Assembly: GCA_038216155.1 (NCBI GenBank)
Contig: JBBQQH010000032.1
Span: 1 to 35,987, forward strand
DNA length: 35,987 nt
Source: SZAS-103 sp038216155
GTDB taxonomy: Bacteria > Pseudomonadota > Gammaproteobacteria > Xanthomonadales > Xanthomonadaceae
Direction of reading: 5' to 3'
Both the position numbers and the translations under genes were made by a program. The notes under the pieces are model-generated. The model had not been told where the DNA came from. It saw only the letters and a list, made by a program, of their open reading frames with translations, and made no database searches. Below are positions 1 through 7,934 of the stretch, in pieces; the stretch's first letter is position 1; every line of letters begins with the position of its first letter.

Positions 1-209
1 ATTTCTACACCGCGCGGCGCGTTCGGAAATCCCGAATGACGTCTGCCTGCCTGTCGCTCGACCACGATCATGCTTCCATCGTGCAAGCGAACCTCCTCAG
101 TCCAATGGGCTTTGTCGACACCGTTGCAGGCGGCGAGATTCGCCAGGGTCATCACCAGGATTGCTGTCAGCAACATCCGGCGTGCGTTTGAAGATGCGGC
201 GTTGGGCAT
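1..209 (-). CDS. Putative lipoprotein, N-terminal part (cut by window start)
   Basis: The first 69 codons of a minus-strand gene run off the left edge. Translation from the ATG at 209 gives MPNAASSNARRMLLTAILVM and then a lipobox-like LANLAAC, so Cys is at about residue 30 after a short basic n-region and a hydrophobic stretch. This is typical of a lipoprotein signal peptide. The visible mature part (NGVDKAHWTEEVRLHDGSMI) has no motif I recognise. There is no clear Shine-Dalgarno in front of 209, so the start is less sure than the reading frame. It lies downstream of trpE on the same strand, about 200 bases away, and there is no sign that the two are functionally linked. Confidence 0.6.
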   Translation of the reverse strand, partial: MPNAASSNARRMLLTAILVMTLANLAACNGVDKAHWTEEVRLHDGSMIVVERQAGRRHSGFPNAPRGVE

Positions 210-299
210 GGCATGAACCTATGTGTTTGATTTGACTGCGACAACAATCGTGGGAATACCACGATTTATTTATGCAGTAGGCGAGCGGAACTGGTGTTG

Positions 300-325
300 T
301 GGTTCGACAGGCTCACCACGAACGG
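300..325. repeat. Dispersed REP-type repeat, single copy
   Basis: Twenty-six bases here are the exact reverse complement of 26695-26720. The core reads GCTCACCACGAACGG (311-325). Sequences of this kind are common intergenic repeats in proteobacterial genomes (general knowledge). It sits between the trpE stop and the lipoprotein gene, outside any coding sequence. Confidence 0.75.
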
Positions 326-405
326 TTGGGGATGCGGAGACGCGTGAAGCGCGTTTGTGCGCAGTCGCGGACTCAGACCGGACTTTGTAGCATCGCCCTC
401 TCACT

Positions 406-1896
406 TCACAACCCTTCCGCCGCCTGCGCCACTGCACGAAACAGCGCGCGGCCTTTGTTCATGGTTTCGTCCCACTCGGCTTGCGGATCGGAATCGTGGA
501 CGATGCCGGCGCCGGCTTGCACGTGCAGGCGGCCGTCCTGGATGACGGCGGTGCGGATCGCGATGGCGGTGTCGGCGTCGCCCCACCAGCCGATGTACCC
601 GATCGCGCCGGCGTAGATATTGCGCTTGACCGGTTCAAGCTCGTGGATGATTTCCAGCGCGCGGATTTTCGGGGCGCCGCGTACGTTGCCGGCGTGGAAA
701 GCGGCCTTGAGTACGTCGGCATAACTCAAGCCTTCGCGCAACGTGCCGGTGACTTCGCTGACGATATGCATCACGTGCGAATAGCGTTCGATCACGAACT
801 GCTCGCCGACCTTGACGCTGCCGGGCTCTGCAACGCGACCAACATCATTGCGACCCAGATCGATCAGCATCAGATGCTCGGCACGTTCCTTCGGATCGGC
901 CAGCAGTTCGGCTTCCAGCGCGAGGTCTTGCTCGTGCGTGGCGCCGCGCGGACGTGTTCCGGCAATCGGCCGCACGGTTACGATGCCATCGCCCTGATCG
1001 TTGTGTTGCAGGCGCACCAGGATTTCCGGCGAACTGCCAACGACCTGGGTGCCGTCGAGATCGAGAAAATACATGTACGGCGACGGATTCATCGCACGCA
1101 AGGCACGGTAAACATCCACCGGACGCGCGTGAAACGGAATCGACAATCGTTGCGAAAGCACGACCTGAAAAATATCGCCGGCGCGAATATATTCCTGCGC
1201 GGCTCGCACCGCGGCCTTGTAGCCCTCCTCGCTGAAACCTGATTCGAAATCGGATTCGGACACTTGCGAGGGCGCGAGTACATCGGGATAACTGCGTCCG
1301 GAATGGCGCAGCCGATGCACCAGTTCATCCAGCCGGCGCCGCGCCTTGGCGTAGGCCTGCGGCACCGTTGGGTCGGCATGCACGATCAGGTACAGCCGGC
1401 CCTTGAGGCTGTCGAACACCGCGACTTCCTCGCTCAGCATCAGCAAGGCATCTGGCGTGCCGAGTTGGTCTGGCTTGTCGTTTGCCCGCAGGCGCGGCTC
1501 GATCCAGCCGATGGTCTCGAACCCGAAGTAACCGACCAGCCCGCCAGTGAATGCAGGCAACTCTGGCATGCGCGGCACGCTGAATTGCGCGCGCAGCAAT
1601 TCGACTTCGGCTAGCGGATCGGCCAGCTCGCGAATCTCGATCAGCTCGCCATGCTCGCGCACTTCCAGTGTGTGAGCACGAATGCTGTAGACGCGCCGCG
1701 CCGGCAAACCGATGATCGAATAACGTCCCCACTGTTCGCCACCTTCCACCGACTCGAACAAATACGTGTGCGGCCCATCGGCGAGTTTCAGATACACCGA
1801 CAGCGGCGTATCCAGGTCGGACAGCACCTCGCGCACCACCGGAATGCGGTTGTGGCCGGCAGCAACAAGTTGATTGAAGCGGTCAAGATCGATCAC
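406..1896 (-). CDS. trpE: Anthranilate synthase component I
   Basis: TrpE converts chorismate and ammonia or glutamine-derived nitrogen to anthranilate, the first committed step of tryptophan synthesis. The 496-residue length is normal for the family. The N-terminal domain carries the tryptophan-feedback region (LFESVEGGEQWGRYSIIG, about residues 47-64). The C-terminal chorismate-binding half shows IAGTRPRG, LIDLGRNDVGRV, GAPKIRALEII and QAGAGIVHDSDP. The start at 1896 is GTG; it fits the family N-terminus (MIDLDRFNQL before NRIPVVREVL), although no strong Shine-Dalgarno is visible. The glutaminase partner trpG is not next to it: downstream is a lipoprotein gene. Upstream 1897-2069 is non-coding, and I saw no convincing trp leader peptide there. 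Confidence 0.96.
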   Translation of the reverse strand: MIDLDRFNQLVAAGHNRIPVVREVLSDLDTPLSVYLKLADGPHTYLFESVEGGEQWGRYSIIGLPARRVYSIRAHTLEVREHGELIEIRELADPLAEVELLRAQFSVPRMPELPAFTGGLVGYFGFETIGWIEPRLRANDKPDQLGTPDALLMLSEEVAVFDSLKGRLYLIVHADPTVPQAYAKARRRLDELVHRLRHSGRSYPDVLAPSQVSESDFESGFSEEGYKAAVRAAQEYIRAGDIFQVVLSQRLSIPFHARPVDVYRALRAMNPSPYMYFLDLDGTQVVGSSPEILVRLQHNDQGDGIVTVRPIAGTRPRGATHEQDLALEAELLADPKERAEHLMLIDLGRNDVGRVAEPGSVKVGEQFVIERYSHVMHIVSEVTGTLREGLSYADVLKAAFHAGNVRGAPKIRALEIIHELEPVKRNIYAGAIGYIGWWGDADTAIAIRTAVIQDGRLHVQAGAGIVHDSDPQAEWDETMNKGRALFRAVAQAAEGL

Positions 1897-2069
1897 GTGG
1901 CGCGCCGCGACGAAGGAAGCGCGAGTATGCCAGCGGCATCATCATCGTGTTGTCATCTGCGCATGCGAATCTGCGTTCGGCGCCAAGGCGCGCGGTCATC
2001 GCAAGGACGAAAGACGGGCATGGATGCCCAATTTGATTCATGCAACAAAAGACTTTCGAGCCGCGTACT

Positions 2070-3089
2070 TCACTTGCCGAGCATGTACAGCTGCCAGCGA
2101 TCACGTCGACTCATGTGCAGCAAGGGCTGCAGCGTGCGCAAGCCGGTTGGACCGATGCTTCGTTCCAGATACCGGATCTCCTCGAGTTTTTCGTCGATCT
2201 GCGCATCGGCGGCAACCTCGATCCCGTTCTCGCGCATTATCAGGATGCCCTTGGCGCGCAAAGCAAGCTCCACGCATAGACGCAAGTAGCAAACCATGTC
2301 GGCGATCACGGGGCCGGTAAATCGCTCACGCAATCCATGCAGGTATTGGCCGGTTGGCGATTGCGAAAACGTGCCAGAGTCGAGCAGTTCGATCAGTTCG
2401 CGATCGTGATCGAAACCGGTTCCGATCCAGCCCTCGAGCGCGCGTTCGCTGCGCGCAAACACCCACAGCATCAGCGACGGCAGACTGATCAGCACGAGCA
2501 GTGTCTGGTAAACCGGCGGCAGAACAAAGTGGTTGAACGCCGAATGCACCAGCACCGCCAGGATGAGCGGAGGAGCCACCGCGCCAACGTCCATCGCGCC
2601 CCGGCGATCGGTGTTGGCCAGCACCATCGCCGCGAAAATCGCTTGTACCCCTCCGTGCAAGATGGCGGTGCCGAAGCCGCGCACGATCCAGATGGCGGTG
2701 CGGTGATCGGTCAGTTCATTGAGGTAATACAGGTTCTCGATCAACGCGAAGCCGGCGCCGATGGCGAATCCGAAGATCGATGCATCAACTAGAAATCCGA
2801 TCCGATGGGTTCGAATCAGCAACAGGATCGCGATGCCCTTGAGCGTCTCTTCCACGGAGGGTGCGCCGTATTGCGAGTAAGCACGGAAATCCAATTCCAG
2901 CCATCGGATCGCGGCGAAGTTCACCAGGTAGCTGGCGCCGGCGGCAATGCAGCCGATCACAATGACGGATACGACCATGCGCAAGCGCACCAGCTTGTAG
3001 CTGTCCAGCATCAACAGCGCAGCAAGAAAGCACAGCACCGGCAACAAGCCGATCGCGGCGCGGATCGCCGTGGATGCATCAATGATCAT
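2070..3089 (-). CDS. PrsW-family intramembrane protease (M82)
   Basis: This 339-residue polytopic membrane protein has the PrsW signature: EE at residues 80-81 (APSVEETLKGI), FALIEN (E118), a His in the RGFGTAILHGG segment (H145) and VHSAFNH (H182, H187). In Bacillus, PrsW is the site-1 protease that cleaves the membrane anti-sigma factor RsiW. About six to eight hydrophobic segments fill residues 8-210. The last 130 residues are soluble and charged, an extension beyond the protease core, and end in RRDRWQLYMLGK. The start at 3089 has no good Shine-Dalgarno. It follows the metalloprotease gene by 34 bases on the same strand, so co-transcription is likely. The substrate is unknown; the nearby membrane-anchored anti-sigma-like protein is a candidate by inference. 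Confidence 0.85.
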   Translation of the reverse strand: MIIDASTAIRAAIGLLPVLCFLAALLMLDSYKLVRLRMVVSVIVIGCIAAGASYLVNFAAIRWLELDFRAYSQYGAPSVEETLKGIAILLLIRTHRIGFLVDASIFGFAIGAGFALIENLYYLNELTDHRTAIWIVRGFGTAILHGGVQAIFAAMVLANTDRRGAMDVGAVAPPLILAVLVHSAFNHFVLPPVYQTLLVLISLPSLMLWVFARSERALEGWIGTGFDHDRELIELLDSGTFSQSPTGQYLHGLRERFTGPVIADMVCYLRLCVELALRAKGILIMRENGIEVAADAQIDEKLEEIRYLERSIGPTGLRTLQPLLHMSRRDRWQLYMLGK

Positions 3090-3123
3090 GCGCGGCGTTC
3101 TGCGTGCACGGCGGTTGCAGCCA

Positions 3124-6072
3124 TCAATGCAGCACTTTCAGCGAAACCATCCACTCGCTGTTGTGCCCCGGCTTGCCGTTTTCGAAACCGAGCGCTGAGC
3201 CGACCGAAAGCGTCATTTCCTGGTCGTGCATGACGTTGAACTGGAAATCGACCTGCACTCCGAGATCCTGCAACGTGCGCCTACGCGCCGAATCGTTGGG
3301 GTCGGTGATCAGCACGCCAGCGAACAATGCCGGACGCGCCCAGCTCAGATAGTTTGCCGGTGTGCCGATGCCACGAAAACGCACCGGCGGCAGGTTCCAT
3401 TCGAGGATCGAACGCACGTAACTGCGGCCGAACAGTTCGTTGATCTCGAATCCGGGGAAACTGAAATGGTCGCGGTAGCGTTTGACTTCGCCTTTGTCGA
3501 CATAGTTGTTGCCGAAGCCGCCAAAGAAAAAATTGGCATACGGATCGCTCGCCTTGCCGCTGGCCAAGCCGGCCGAGGTGCGCAACCACAGTGAGGAGTG
3601 GTCGAACAGGAATGGATGACCGAAATCGATGCCACCGTACAGAGCGGGAACCGTCTTGCCGTTCGCGGTATAGGTTTCCAGGTTCAGATTCCAGCGGATG
3701 CCCTTCTCGTCATCGACCTTGCCGAGCGAATTGATCACGTAGCCATATTCCAACCGGGCCGCCGCGGTGACCAGCTTGCGGCTGGGAGCGGCAACGTTCT
3801 GGAACGCAGGCAAGGTATCCAGACCGTTGAACGCCTCGATCGACAGATCCAGATCGAGCGCGCGGGGAATGTCGAAAATCAGCGGCTTCTGATAGCCGAA
3901 CAGCCAGCTGTTGCCACGCCGGCTAACCTTGGTTGGCCCGAATAAATCGTAGAAGTTGGCCGCGTTGTGCTTGTAGCCCAAGCGCAGGCCGCGATGCTGC
4001 CATAACGCATCGATGTGGCTGCGCTCGTACCTCGGCAGCGAATGGTCGGGACTGTAGCCCGCGGTGATGTTGATGCGATCCAGCCCAATCGGATCGGACC
4101 AGGTGCCATGCATGCCGATGGCCCAGCTGTCCCGATAGCCCTCCACCACCGGATACAGCGCCTGCCGGGTGATTTCATGGATCGAGTCGTAGCTCCCTTT
4201 GCTGACGGTGACTTTTTCGAGATCGATCTTCGACGGCGAACCGACATTCCAGTCCTTCACGATCGGATGCTTGTTGACGATTTCCGCGCCGAGAAACGTG
4301 ATCGCTGCCAGATCCTCGCGCGGCGTTGGATCGATGAAACCCGGCACCAGGCCTTGGCCGGTGTAGTCGAATGCGAGCAGGCGACCATCCGGTAGCGGCA
4401 ACGGTCGGAAGAATCCGGTCTGCGCGTTGGACAACCCCTCGATCTTCTTGCTCGCGATGTCGTAGCGGTAGATGTTGGAGACGCCCGTGTAATACGAACT
4501 GCCGTACAACGATTTGCCATCCGGGGAAAACACGAAGCCCTCGGGCACCGCCGTGCCGAAATCGAACGTCGCGATCGGCGCCGCCTCGCCCGCGAGCAGT
4601 GTCTCCATCGGGATCAAGTGCAGCGCTTGATCGCCGTTGACCGCGGTGTGCGACAGGCTGAGCAATTTGCCGTCCGGCGAGATGTCGATGTCGTAGGCGA
4701 TTTCACCGTACGGCCATGAATAGACCTGGTGGTAGGTGTTGTAGGGATACGGCATCTGCACCATGGTGACGATGCCGTTGAGATGGCGGATTCCCCACAG
4801 CGAACGGTCGCTGTGGTTGAACACCAGGTCGCCGATGCGGGCGTCCTTCAACAACATGTGTGTCTTGCCAGTGACGGTATCCAGCGACATCACGTCGCGA
4901 TAGCCGCTGTTGTTGTCGGTGGTGTAGAAGGCGGTCTTGGTATCCGGGTCGTAGGCGAGCGCGGTCACCCGATACAGCATTGGTCCCTTCACGTCGACCA
5001 GCGGCTTGATGGTGCCGTCGGCAAGCGACATCACGCCAATGTAGGCGTTCACTCCGGGATAGCGGAACCCGGCAATCATGGCATTGCGTTTCGGGTCGTA
5101 GAACGCACGCGAAATTGAACCCAGGCCCTTGTGCGACAGCGGCTGGAGTTGCGAAATCGGATACTTCGCGATCTCCGCGAGGTTCGCCTGCTGGAAGCCC
5201 CGCTCCCAAGAGATCCAGTCGGCCCATGCAGCTTCCATCGACTTGCCGAACACCTGCTTGAATTGATCGGCGTAGTAACGTTTGCTGCCTTCGTGGCGGC
5301 CGGCCCAGTCGACGATCTGTTCCGGCGAATATTTCAACGCCAGATAGGAAATGAAACGCGTGCCATAAAGATAGTTGTTCACGCCGACCTGAAAATCGAC
5401 CTTGGTGCCTTCCGCGGCGAGCCCGGCCGGCGTGTAGAACCGCGCGTGGTCGCGGACCATCGCCCGAAAGACCATCTCATCGTAAGCACCCTGCGCGCGA
5501 CCACGGCCGCCGGCCATCCAGGTCTCGAAGAACACCGCGACGCCTTCCAGATACCAGCGCGGAACCACCGTGCGTGGCACCGTCAGGTAGTGGTAGGCCA
5601 ATGTCTCCGGATGCTCGGGATCGACCTGGATCTTGCCACCGAGAAATCGACGCCAGCGCATGTCGGTTTTTGTGCCTTGATCCATGTTCGCGACATGCAC
5701 CAGCTCGTGGTTCATCAGCGAGAACATGCGCTCGCTGGCAACGAAGGTTTCGAATGAGAACGAGAACGGCGCGATGTCGACGATCAGCGCATTGTTTGGC
5801 GTCGAGCGCGCGCCGGCATTGCCGTAATCGCCGAAGTCCTTAAGCAGCAGGTTGACCTTGCCGTCAGGCGTCCAGCCCCAGATTTTCTTCTGGAACGCCA
5901 TCGAATTCTCGAAACTGCGGGCGACGTGCGGCGCCAGATAATCCTCGGCCGGATGGAACCAGACGAGCTGGAGATCGTCGGTCTGCAGTTGCTGCAATTG
6001 TTCGGCAGCATTGGCGCGTATCGCCAGAAGACTGGCGCACACGATGCAAGCCATCGCCATGGTACGTCGCAT
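3124..6072 (-). CDS. Secreted HExxH metalloprotease with propeller and outer-membrane barrel
   Basis: The start is placed at the ATG at 6072 (982 residues) because GGGGAGAG lies just upstream and the new N-terminus MRRTMAMACIVCASLLAI is a signal peptide ending near ANA-A. The zinc site is HELVH at about 122-126, with a probable third ligand Glu in LEGVAVFFE (about E176), which makes it a gluzincin-type peptidase. Residues about 310-620 contain repeated blade-like segments (ISPDGKLLSLSH, FSPDGKSLYGSS, LPDGRLLAF) typical of a TolB/WD40-like propeller. The last 300 residues have alternating amphipathic strands and WNLNLETYT, LWLRTSAGLASG and RSILEWNLPP, as in Omp85/D15-type barrels. I infer an outer-membrane protein with a periplasmic or surface peptidase head. 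The substrate is unknown. It lies behind the terminator of the repeat-protein gene and ahead of the PrsW gene. Confidence 0.8.
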   Translation of the reverse strand: MRRTMAMACIVCASLLAIRANAAEQLQQLQTDDLQLVWFHPAEDYLAPHVARSFENSMAFQKKIWGWTPDGKVNLLLKDFGDYGNAGARSTPNNALIVDIAPFSFSFETFVASERMFSLMNHELVHVANMDQGTKTDMRWRRFLGGKIQVDPEHPETLAYHYLTVPRTVVPRWYLEGVAVFFETWMAGGRGRAQGAYDEMVFRAMVRDHARFYTPAGLAAEGTKVDFQVGVNNYLYGTRFISYLALKYSPEQIVDWAGRHEGSKRYYADQFKQVFGKSMEAAWADWISWERGFQQANLAEIAKYPISQLQPLSHKGLGSISRAFYDPKRNAMIAGFRYPGVNAYIGVMSLADGTIKPLVDVKGPMLYRVTALAYDPDTKTAFYTTDNNSGYRDVMSLDTVTGKTHMLLKDARIGDLVFNHSDRSLWGIRHLNGIVTMVQMPYPYNTYHQVYSWPYGEIAYDIDISPDGKLLSLSHTAVNGDQALHLIPMETLLAGEAAPIATFDFGTAVPEGFVFSPDGKSLYGSSYYTGVSNIYRYDIASKKIEGLSNAQTGFFRPLPLPDGRLLAFDYTGQGLVPGFIDPTPREDLAAITFLGAEIVNKHPIVKDWNVGSPSKIDLEKVTVSKGSYDSIHEITRQALYPVVEGYRDSWAIGMHGTWSDPIGLDRINITAGYSPDHSLPRYERSHIDALWQHRGLRLGYKHNAANFYDLFGPTKVSRRGNSWLFGYQKPLIFDIPRALDLDLSIEAFNGLDTLPAFQNVAAPSRKLVTAAARLEYGYVINSLGKVDDEKGIRWNLNLETYTANGKTVPALYGGIDFGHPFLFDHSSLWLRTSAGLASGKASDPYANFFFGGFGNNYVDKGEVKRYRDHFSFPGFEINELFGRSYVRSILEWNLPPVRFRGIGTPANYLSWARPALFAGVLITDPNDSARRRTLQDLGVQVDFQFNVMHDQEMTLSVGSALGFENGKPGHNSEWMVSLKVLH

Positions 6073-6112
6073 CGATCTCTCCCCAAGAACGCGGACTGAA
6101 GCACGATAGCTC

Positions 6113-6150
6113 AAAAAAACGAGGGCCGGATACCTTTCGGTAGCCGGCCC
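6113..6150 (-). terminator. Rho-independent terminator after the sigma/anti-sigma cluster
   Basis: Read on the minus strand, an 11-bp stem (GGGCCGG plus TACC, with one bulged base on each side) closes a GAAA tetraloop and is followed by TCG and a run of seven T (the A-run at 6113-6119). It lies 29 bases past the stop of the nonapeptide-repeat gene and ends before the metalloprotease start. It should therefore end the signalling operon and make the two proteases a separate or read-through unit. Confidence 0.85.
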
Positions 6151-6178
6151 CGTTTCAGGCAGGGAAGTGGATCAGCGC

Positions 6179-7933
6179 TTATTGCTCCGACTTCAACATC
6201 GCGGAGAATGCAGCGTCATGCAACAGTGCGGAGAACTGTGCGTTCGAGGCTAGCGCCTGGAAGTCTGCATTGCGCGACAAGGCCTGGAAATCGGCATTGC
6301 GCGCCAGCGCCGAAAAATCCGCGCTCGATGCAAGCGCTGCAAACGCCTGCGGATCCTTGGCCATCGCCGAGAACGCCTGCGCGTTCGAAGCCAGGGCCTG
6401 GAAATCGGCATTCTTTGCCAGTGCGGCAAAATCGGCATTGTGCGCCAGCGCCGAGAAATCCGCGCTCGAAGCCAGTGCCGCAAACGCCTGCGGATCCTTG
6501 GCCATCGCCGAGAATGCTTGCGCGTTCGAAGCCAGCGCCTGGAAGTCGGCATTCTTGGCCAGTGCGGCGAAGTCGGCGTTTTTCGCCAAGGCCGCGAACT
6601 GCGCGTTCTGCGCCAGCGCTGCGAAGTCGGCGTTCTTGGCCAGCGCCGAGAATTGTGCGTTGCGCGCCAGTGCAGCGAAGTCAGCACTGCTTGCCAGCGC
6701 CGCAAACGCTTGCGGATCCCTGGCCATCGCCGAGAACGCCTGTGCGTTGCTGGCCAGTGCCTGGTAGTCGGCACTCTTCGCCAGTGCGGCAAAATCGGCG
6801 TTCTTCGCGAGGGCTGCAAAGTCGGCGTTGCGGGCAAGTGCGGCGAACTGCGGATTGCGTGCGGCCGCCATGAAATCCGCACTCTTGGCGAGCGCCTGGA
6901 ACTGCGCGTTCTGCGCCAGCGCGACAAACGCCTGCGGGTTCTGCGCGAAGGCACTGAACTGCGCGCTACGCGCCAACGCCGCGAAATCCGCATTCTTGGC
7001 AAGCGCCGAGAATTGCGCATTGCGTGCGAGTGCCGCGAAATCGGCGTTCTTGGCCAACGCCTGGAACTGCGCGTTCTGCGCCAGCGTCTGGAACTGCGCG
7101 TTATGCGCCAAGGCGGCGAAATCGGCGTTCTTTGCGAGCGCCTGGAACTGGGCGTTCTTCGCCAATGCCTGGAACTGCGCATTGTTCGCTAAAGCCTGGA
7201 ACTGCGCATTGCTGGCCAGCGCCGCGAATGCAGGACTGCGTGCAAGCGCGAGGAACTGCGGATTGGTCGCCATCGCGCGGAACTTGGCGTCATTTACCAA
7301 ACGCGTAAAGGTATCGGTCTGCATGAGCTTCGGAATCGACTGGTCGCCGAGTTGCACGCCGGTTTCGTCGATGGCTGGTGCGCGATAGCGCTGCGCTGGA
7401 GCGATGGTGCCGGCGACTTGCTCATTGCCCGGCGGATAGTCGAAGCCGAAGTAGGCGACCGCGATGATGGCCACCGCCAATCCGCTCAACGCCAATGTCT
7501 TGGAGCTTTTCATGATCGTCCTTCCTCGTTTGTGAAAGCGTGGTGTTTCCGTTGCTGCTTGCGCGCGACCGTGTGTTGTCCCCGTGGAACTGCGCGTATG
7601 ACTGGAATACGAGCCAACCGCAGAAAAGTTGGTGCGCTGGGCTGTATTGCCTGTTTCTGCACTCCTGCTGCGCCCTCGAAACAAGCGCTTTGGCCCGTAC
7701 GACGGAGCCGCTATCTCTCTGGGAATACTTGCAATCAGGTCTTCGTGAAGCTGGATCGGCATTGCGACCGCAGCCATCTGTTCCAGCGATTGCACTACCT
7801 GCTGCAAATCCTCGCGCATGGCGCGCGCTTGCGAGTCGTCCTGCAGGCGACGCTCAAGTTCTGCGCGCATCGCCGCGTCGAGCTCGCCATCGATCTCGGC
7901 ATGGATCAGTTCGAGGGTGGTTTCGTCGATCAT
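6179..7933 (-). CDS. Anti-sigma-like domain joined to membrane segment and about 40 nonapeptide repeats
   Basis: One open frame of 584 codons starts at the ATG at 7933, one base after the sigma-factor stop. Residues 1-75 (ETTLELIHAEIDGELDAAM, then LERRLQDDSQARAM) resemble the N-terminal domain of ECF anti-sigma factors, but the zinc-finger Cys residues are absent. Residues 76-140 are a Ser/Thr/Arg-rich linker that looks unstructured. A hydrophobic segment (LALSGLAVAIIAVAYFGF, about 147-164) would place the rest in the periplasm. From residue 216 to the end run about 40 copies of a nonapeptide, consensus N-A-D/Q-F-x-A-L-A-K. A strong internal Shine-Dalgarno before the ATG at 7513 could also give a separate 444-residue protein beginning MKSSKTLAL. 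Whether one product or two are made cannot be settled from sequence. An ATG at 7963 is a less likely start, since it overlaps the sigma gene. I do not recognise the repeat family. Confidence 0.7.
   Translation of the reverse strand: MIDETTLELIHAEIDGELDAAMRAELERRLQDDSQARAMREDLQQVVQSLEQMAAVAMPIQLHEDLIASIPREIAAPSYGPKRLFRGRSRSAETGNTAQRTNFSAVGSYSSHTRSSTGTTHGRAQAATETPRFHKRGRTIMKSSKTLALSGLAVAIIAVAYFGFDYPPGNEQVAGTIAPAQRYRAPAIDETGVQLGDQSIPKLMQTDTFTRLVNDAKFRAMATNPQFLALARSPAFAALASNAQFQALANNAQFQALAKNAQFQALAKNADFAALAHNAQFQTLAQNAQFQALAKNADFAALARNAQFSALAKNADFAALARSAQFSAFAQNPQAFVALAQNAQFQALAKSADFMAAARNPQFAALARNADFAALAKNADFAALAKSADYQALASNAQAFSAMARDPQAFAALASSADFAALARNAQFSALAKNADFAALAQNAQFAALAKNADFAALAKNADFQALASNAQAFSAMAKDPQAFAALASSADFSALAHNADFAALAKNADFQALASNAQAFSAMAKDPQAFAALASSADFSALARNADFQALSRNADFQALASNAQFSALLHDAAFSAMLKSEQ
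6188..7288 (-). repeat. Tandem 27-bp coding repeats (about 40 nonapeptides)
   Basis: The coding strand repeats a 9-codon unit about 40 times. Most units read NADFAALAK or NAQFQALAK; seven are 10 residues long (for example NPQAFVALAQ, DPQAFAALAS). A higher-order block containing NAQAFSAMAKDPQAFAALAS recurs three times; its GGATCC landmarks at 6351, 6492 and 6714 are 141 and 222 bases apart, that is 47 and 74 codons. The first units (NPQFLALAR, SPAFAALAS) are the most diverged. The pattern suggests growth by in-frame duplication. The regular Asn/Ser/Asp cap followed by Phe and Leu would suit short capped helices (inference). Confidence 0.93.
7511..7526 (-). promoter_or_regulatory. Strong internal Shine-Dalgarno and start codon
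   Basis: On the minus strand AGGAAGGA lies five bases before the ATG at 7513, inside the open frame that begins at 7933. The peptide that follows (MKSSKTLALSGLAVAII) looks like a signal peptide or signal anchor. This is the best ribosome site in the frame, so the repeat protein may be translated on its own, in addition to or instead of the anti-sigma fusion. Confidence 0.65.
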
Positions 7934-7934
7934 T

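Noticed and set aside
481..1242. 253-codon plus-strand frame inside trpE
   Set aside because: It is antisense to a well-conserved trpE and has no motif; high GC makes such frames common.
2016..2029. GGGCAT/ATGCCC hairpin after the PrsW gene as a terminator
   Set aside because: The stem is only 6 bp with a 2-base loop, and the following T-run is broken, so it is too weak to call.
1897..2069. Possible trp leader peptide or attenuator upstream of trpE
   Set aside because: No short frame with clustered Trp codons and no alternative terminator/antiterminator pair could be found.
6270..7192. Long plus-strand frames opposite the repeat gene (up to 250 codons)
   Set aside because: They are antisense images of the 27-bp repeat, which leaves all frames free of stops. 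They have no ribosome site and carry Ala/Cys- or Arg-rich junk composition.
6188..7288. Regular short repeats that could suggest a CRISPR array or a non-coding satellite
   Set aside because: The unit is 27 bases with no unique spacers, and it keeps one reading frame with a clear nonapeptide consensus. It is a coding repeat.
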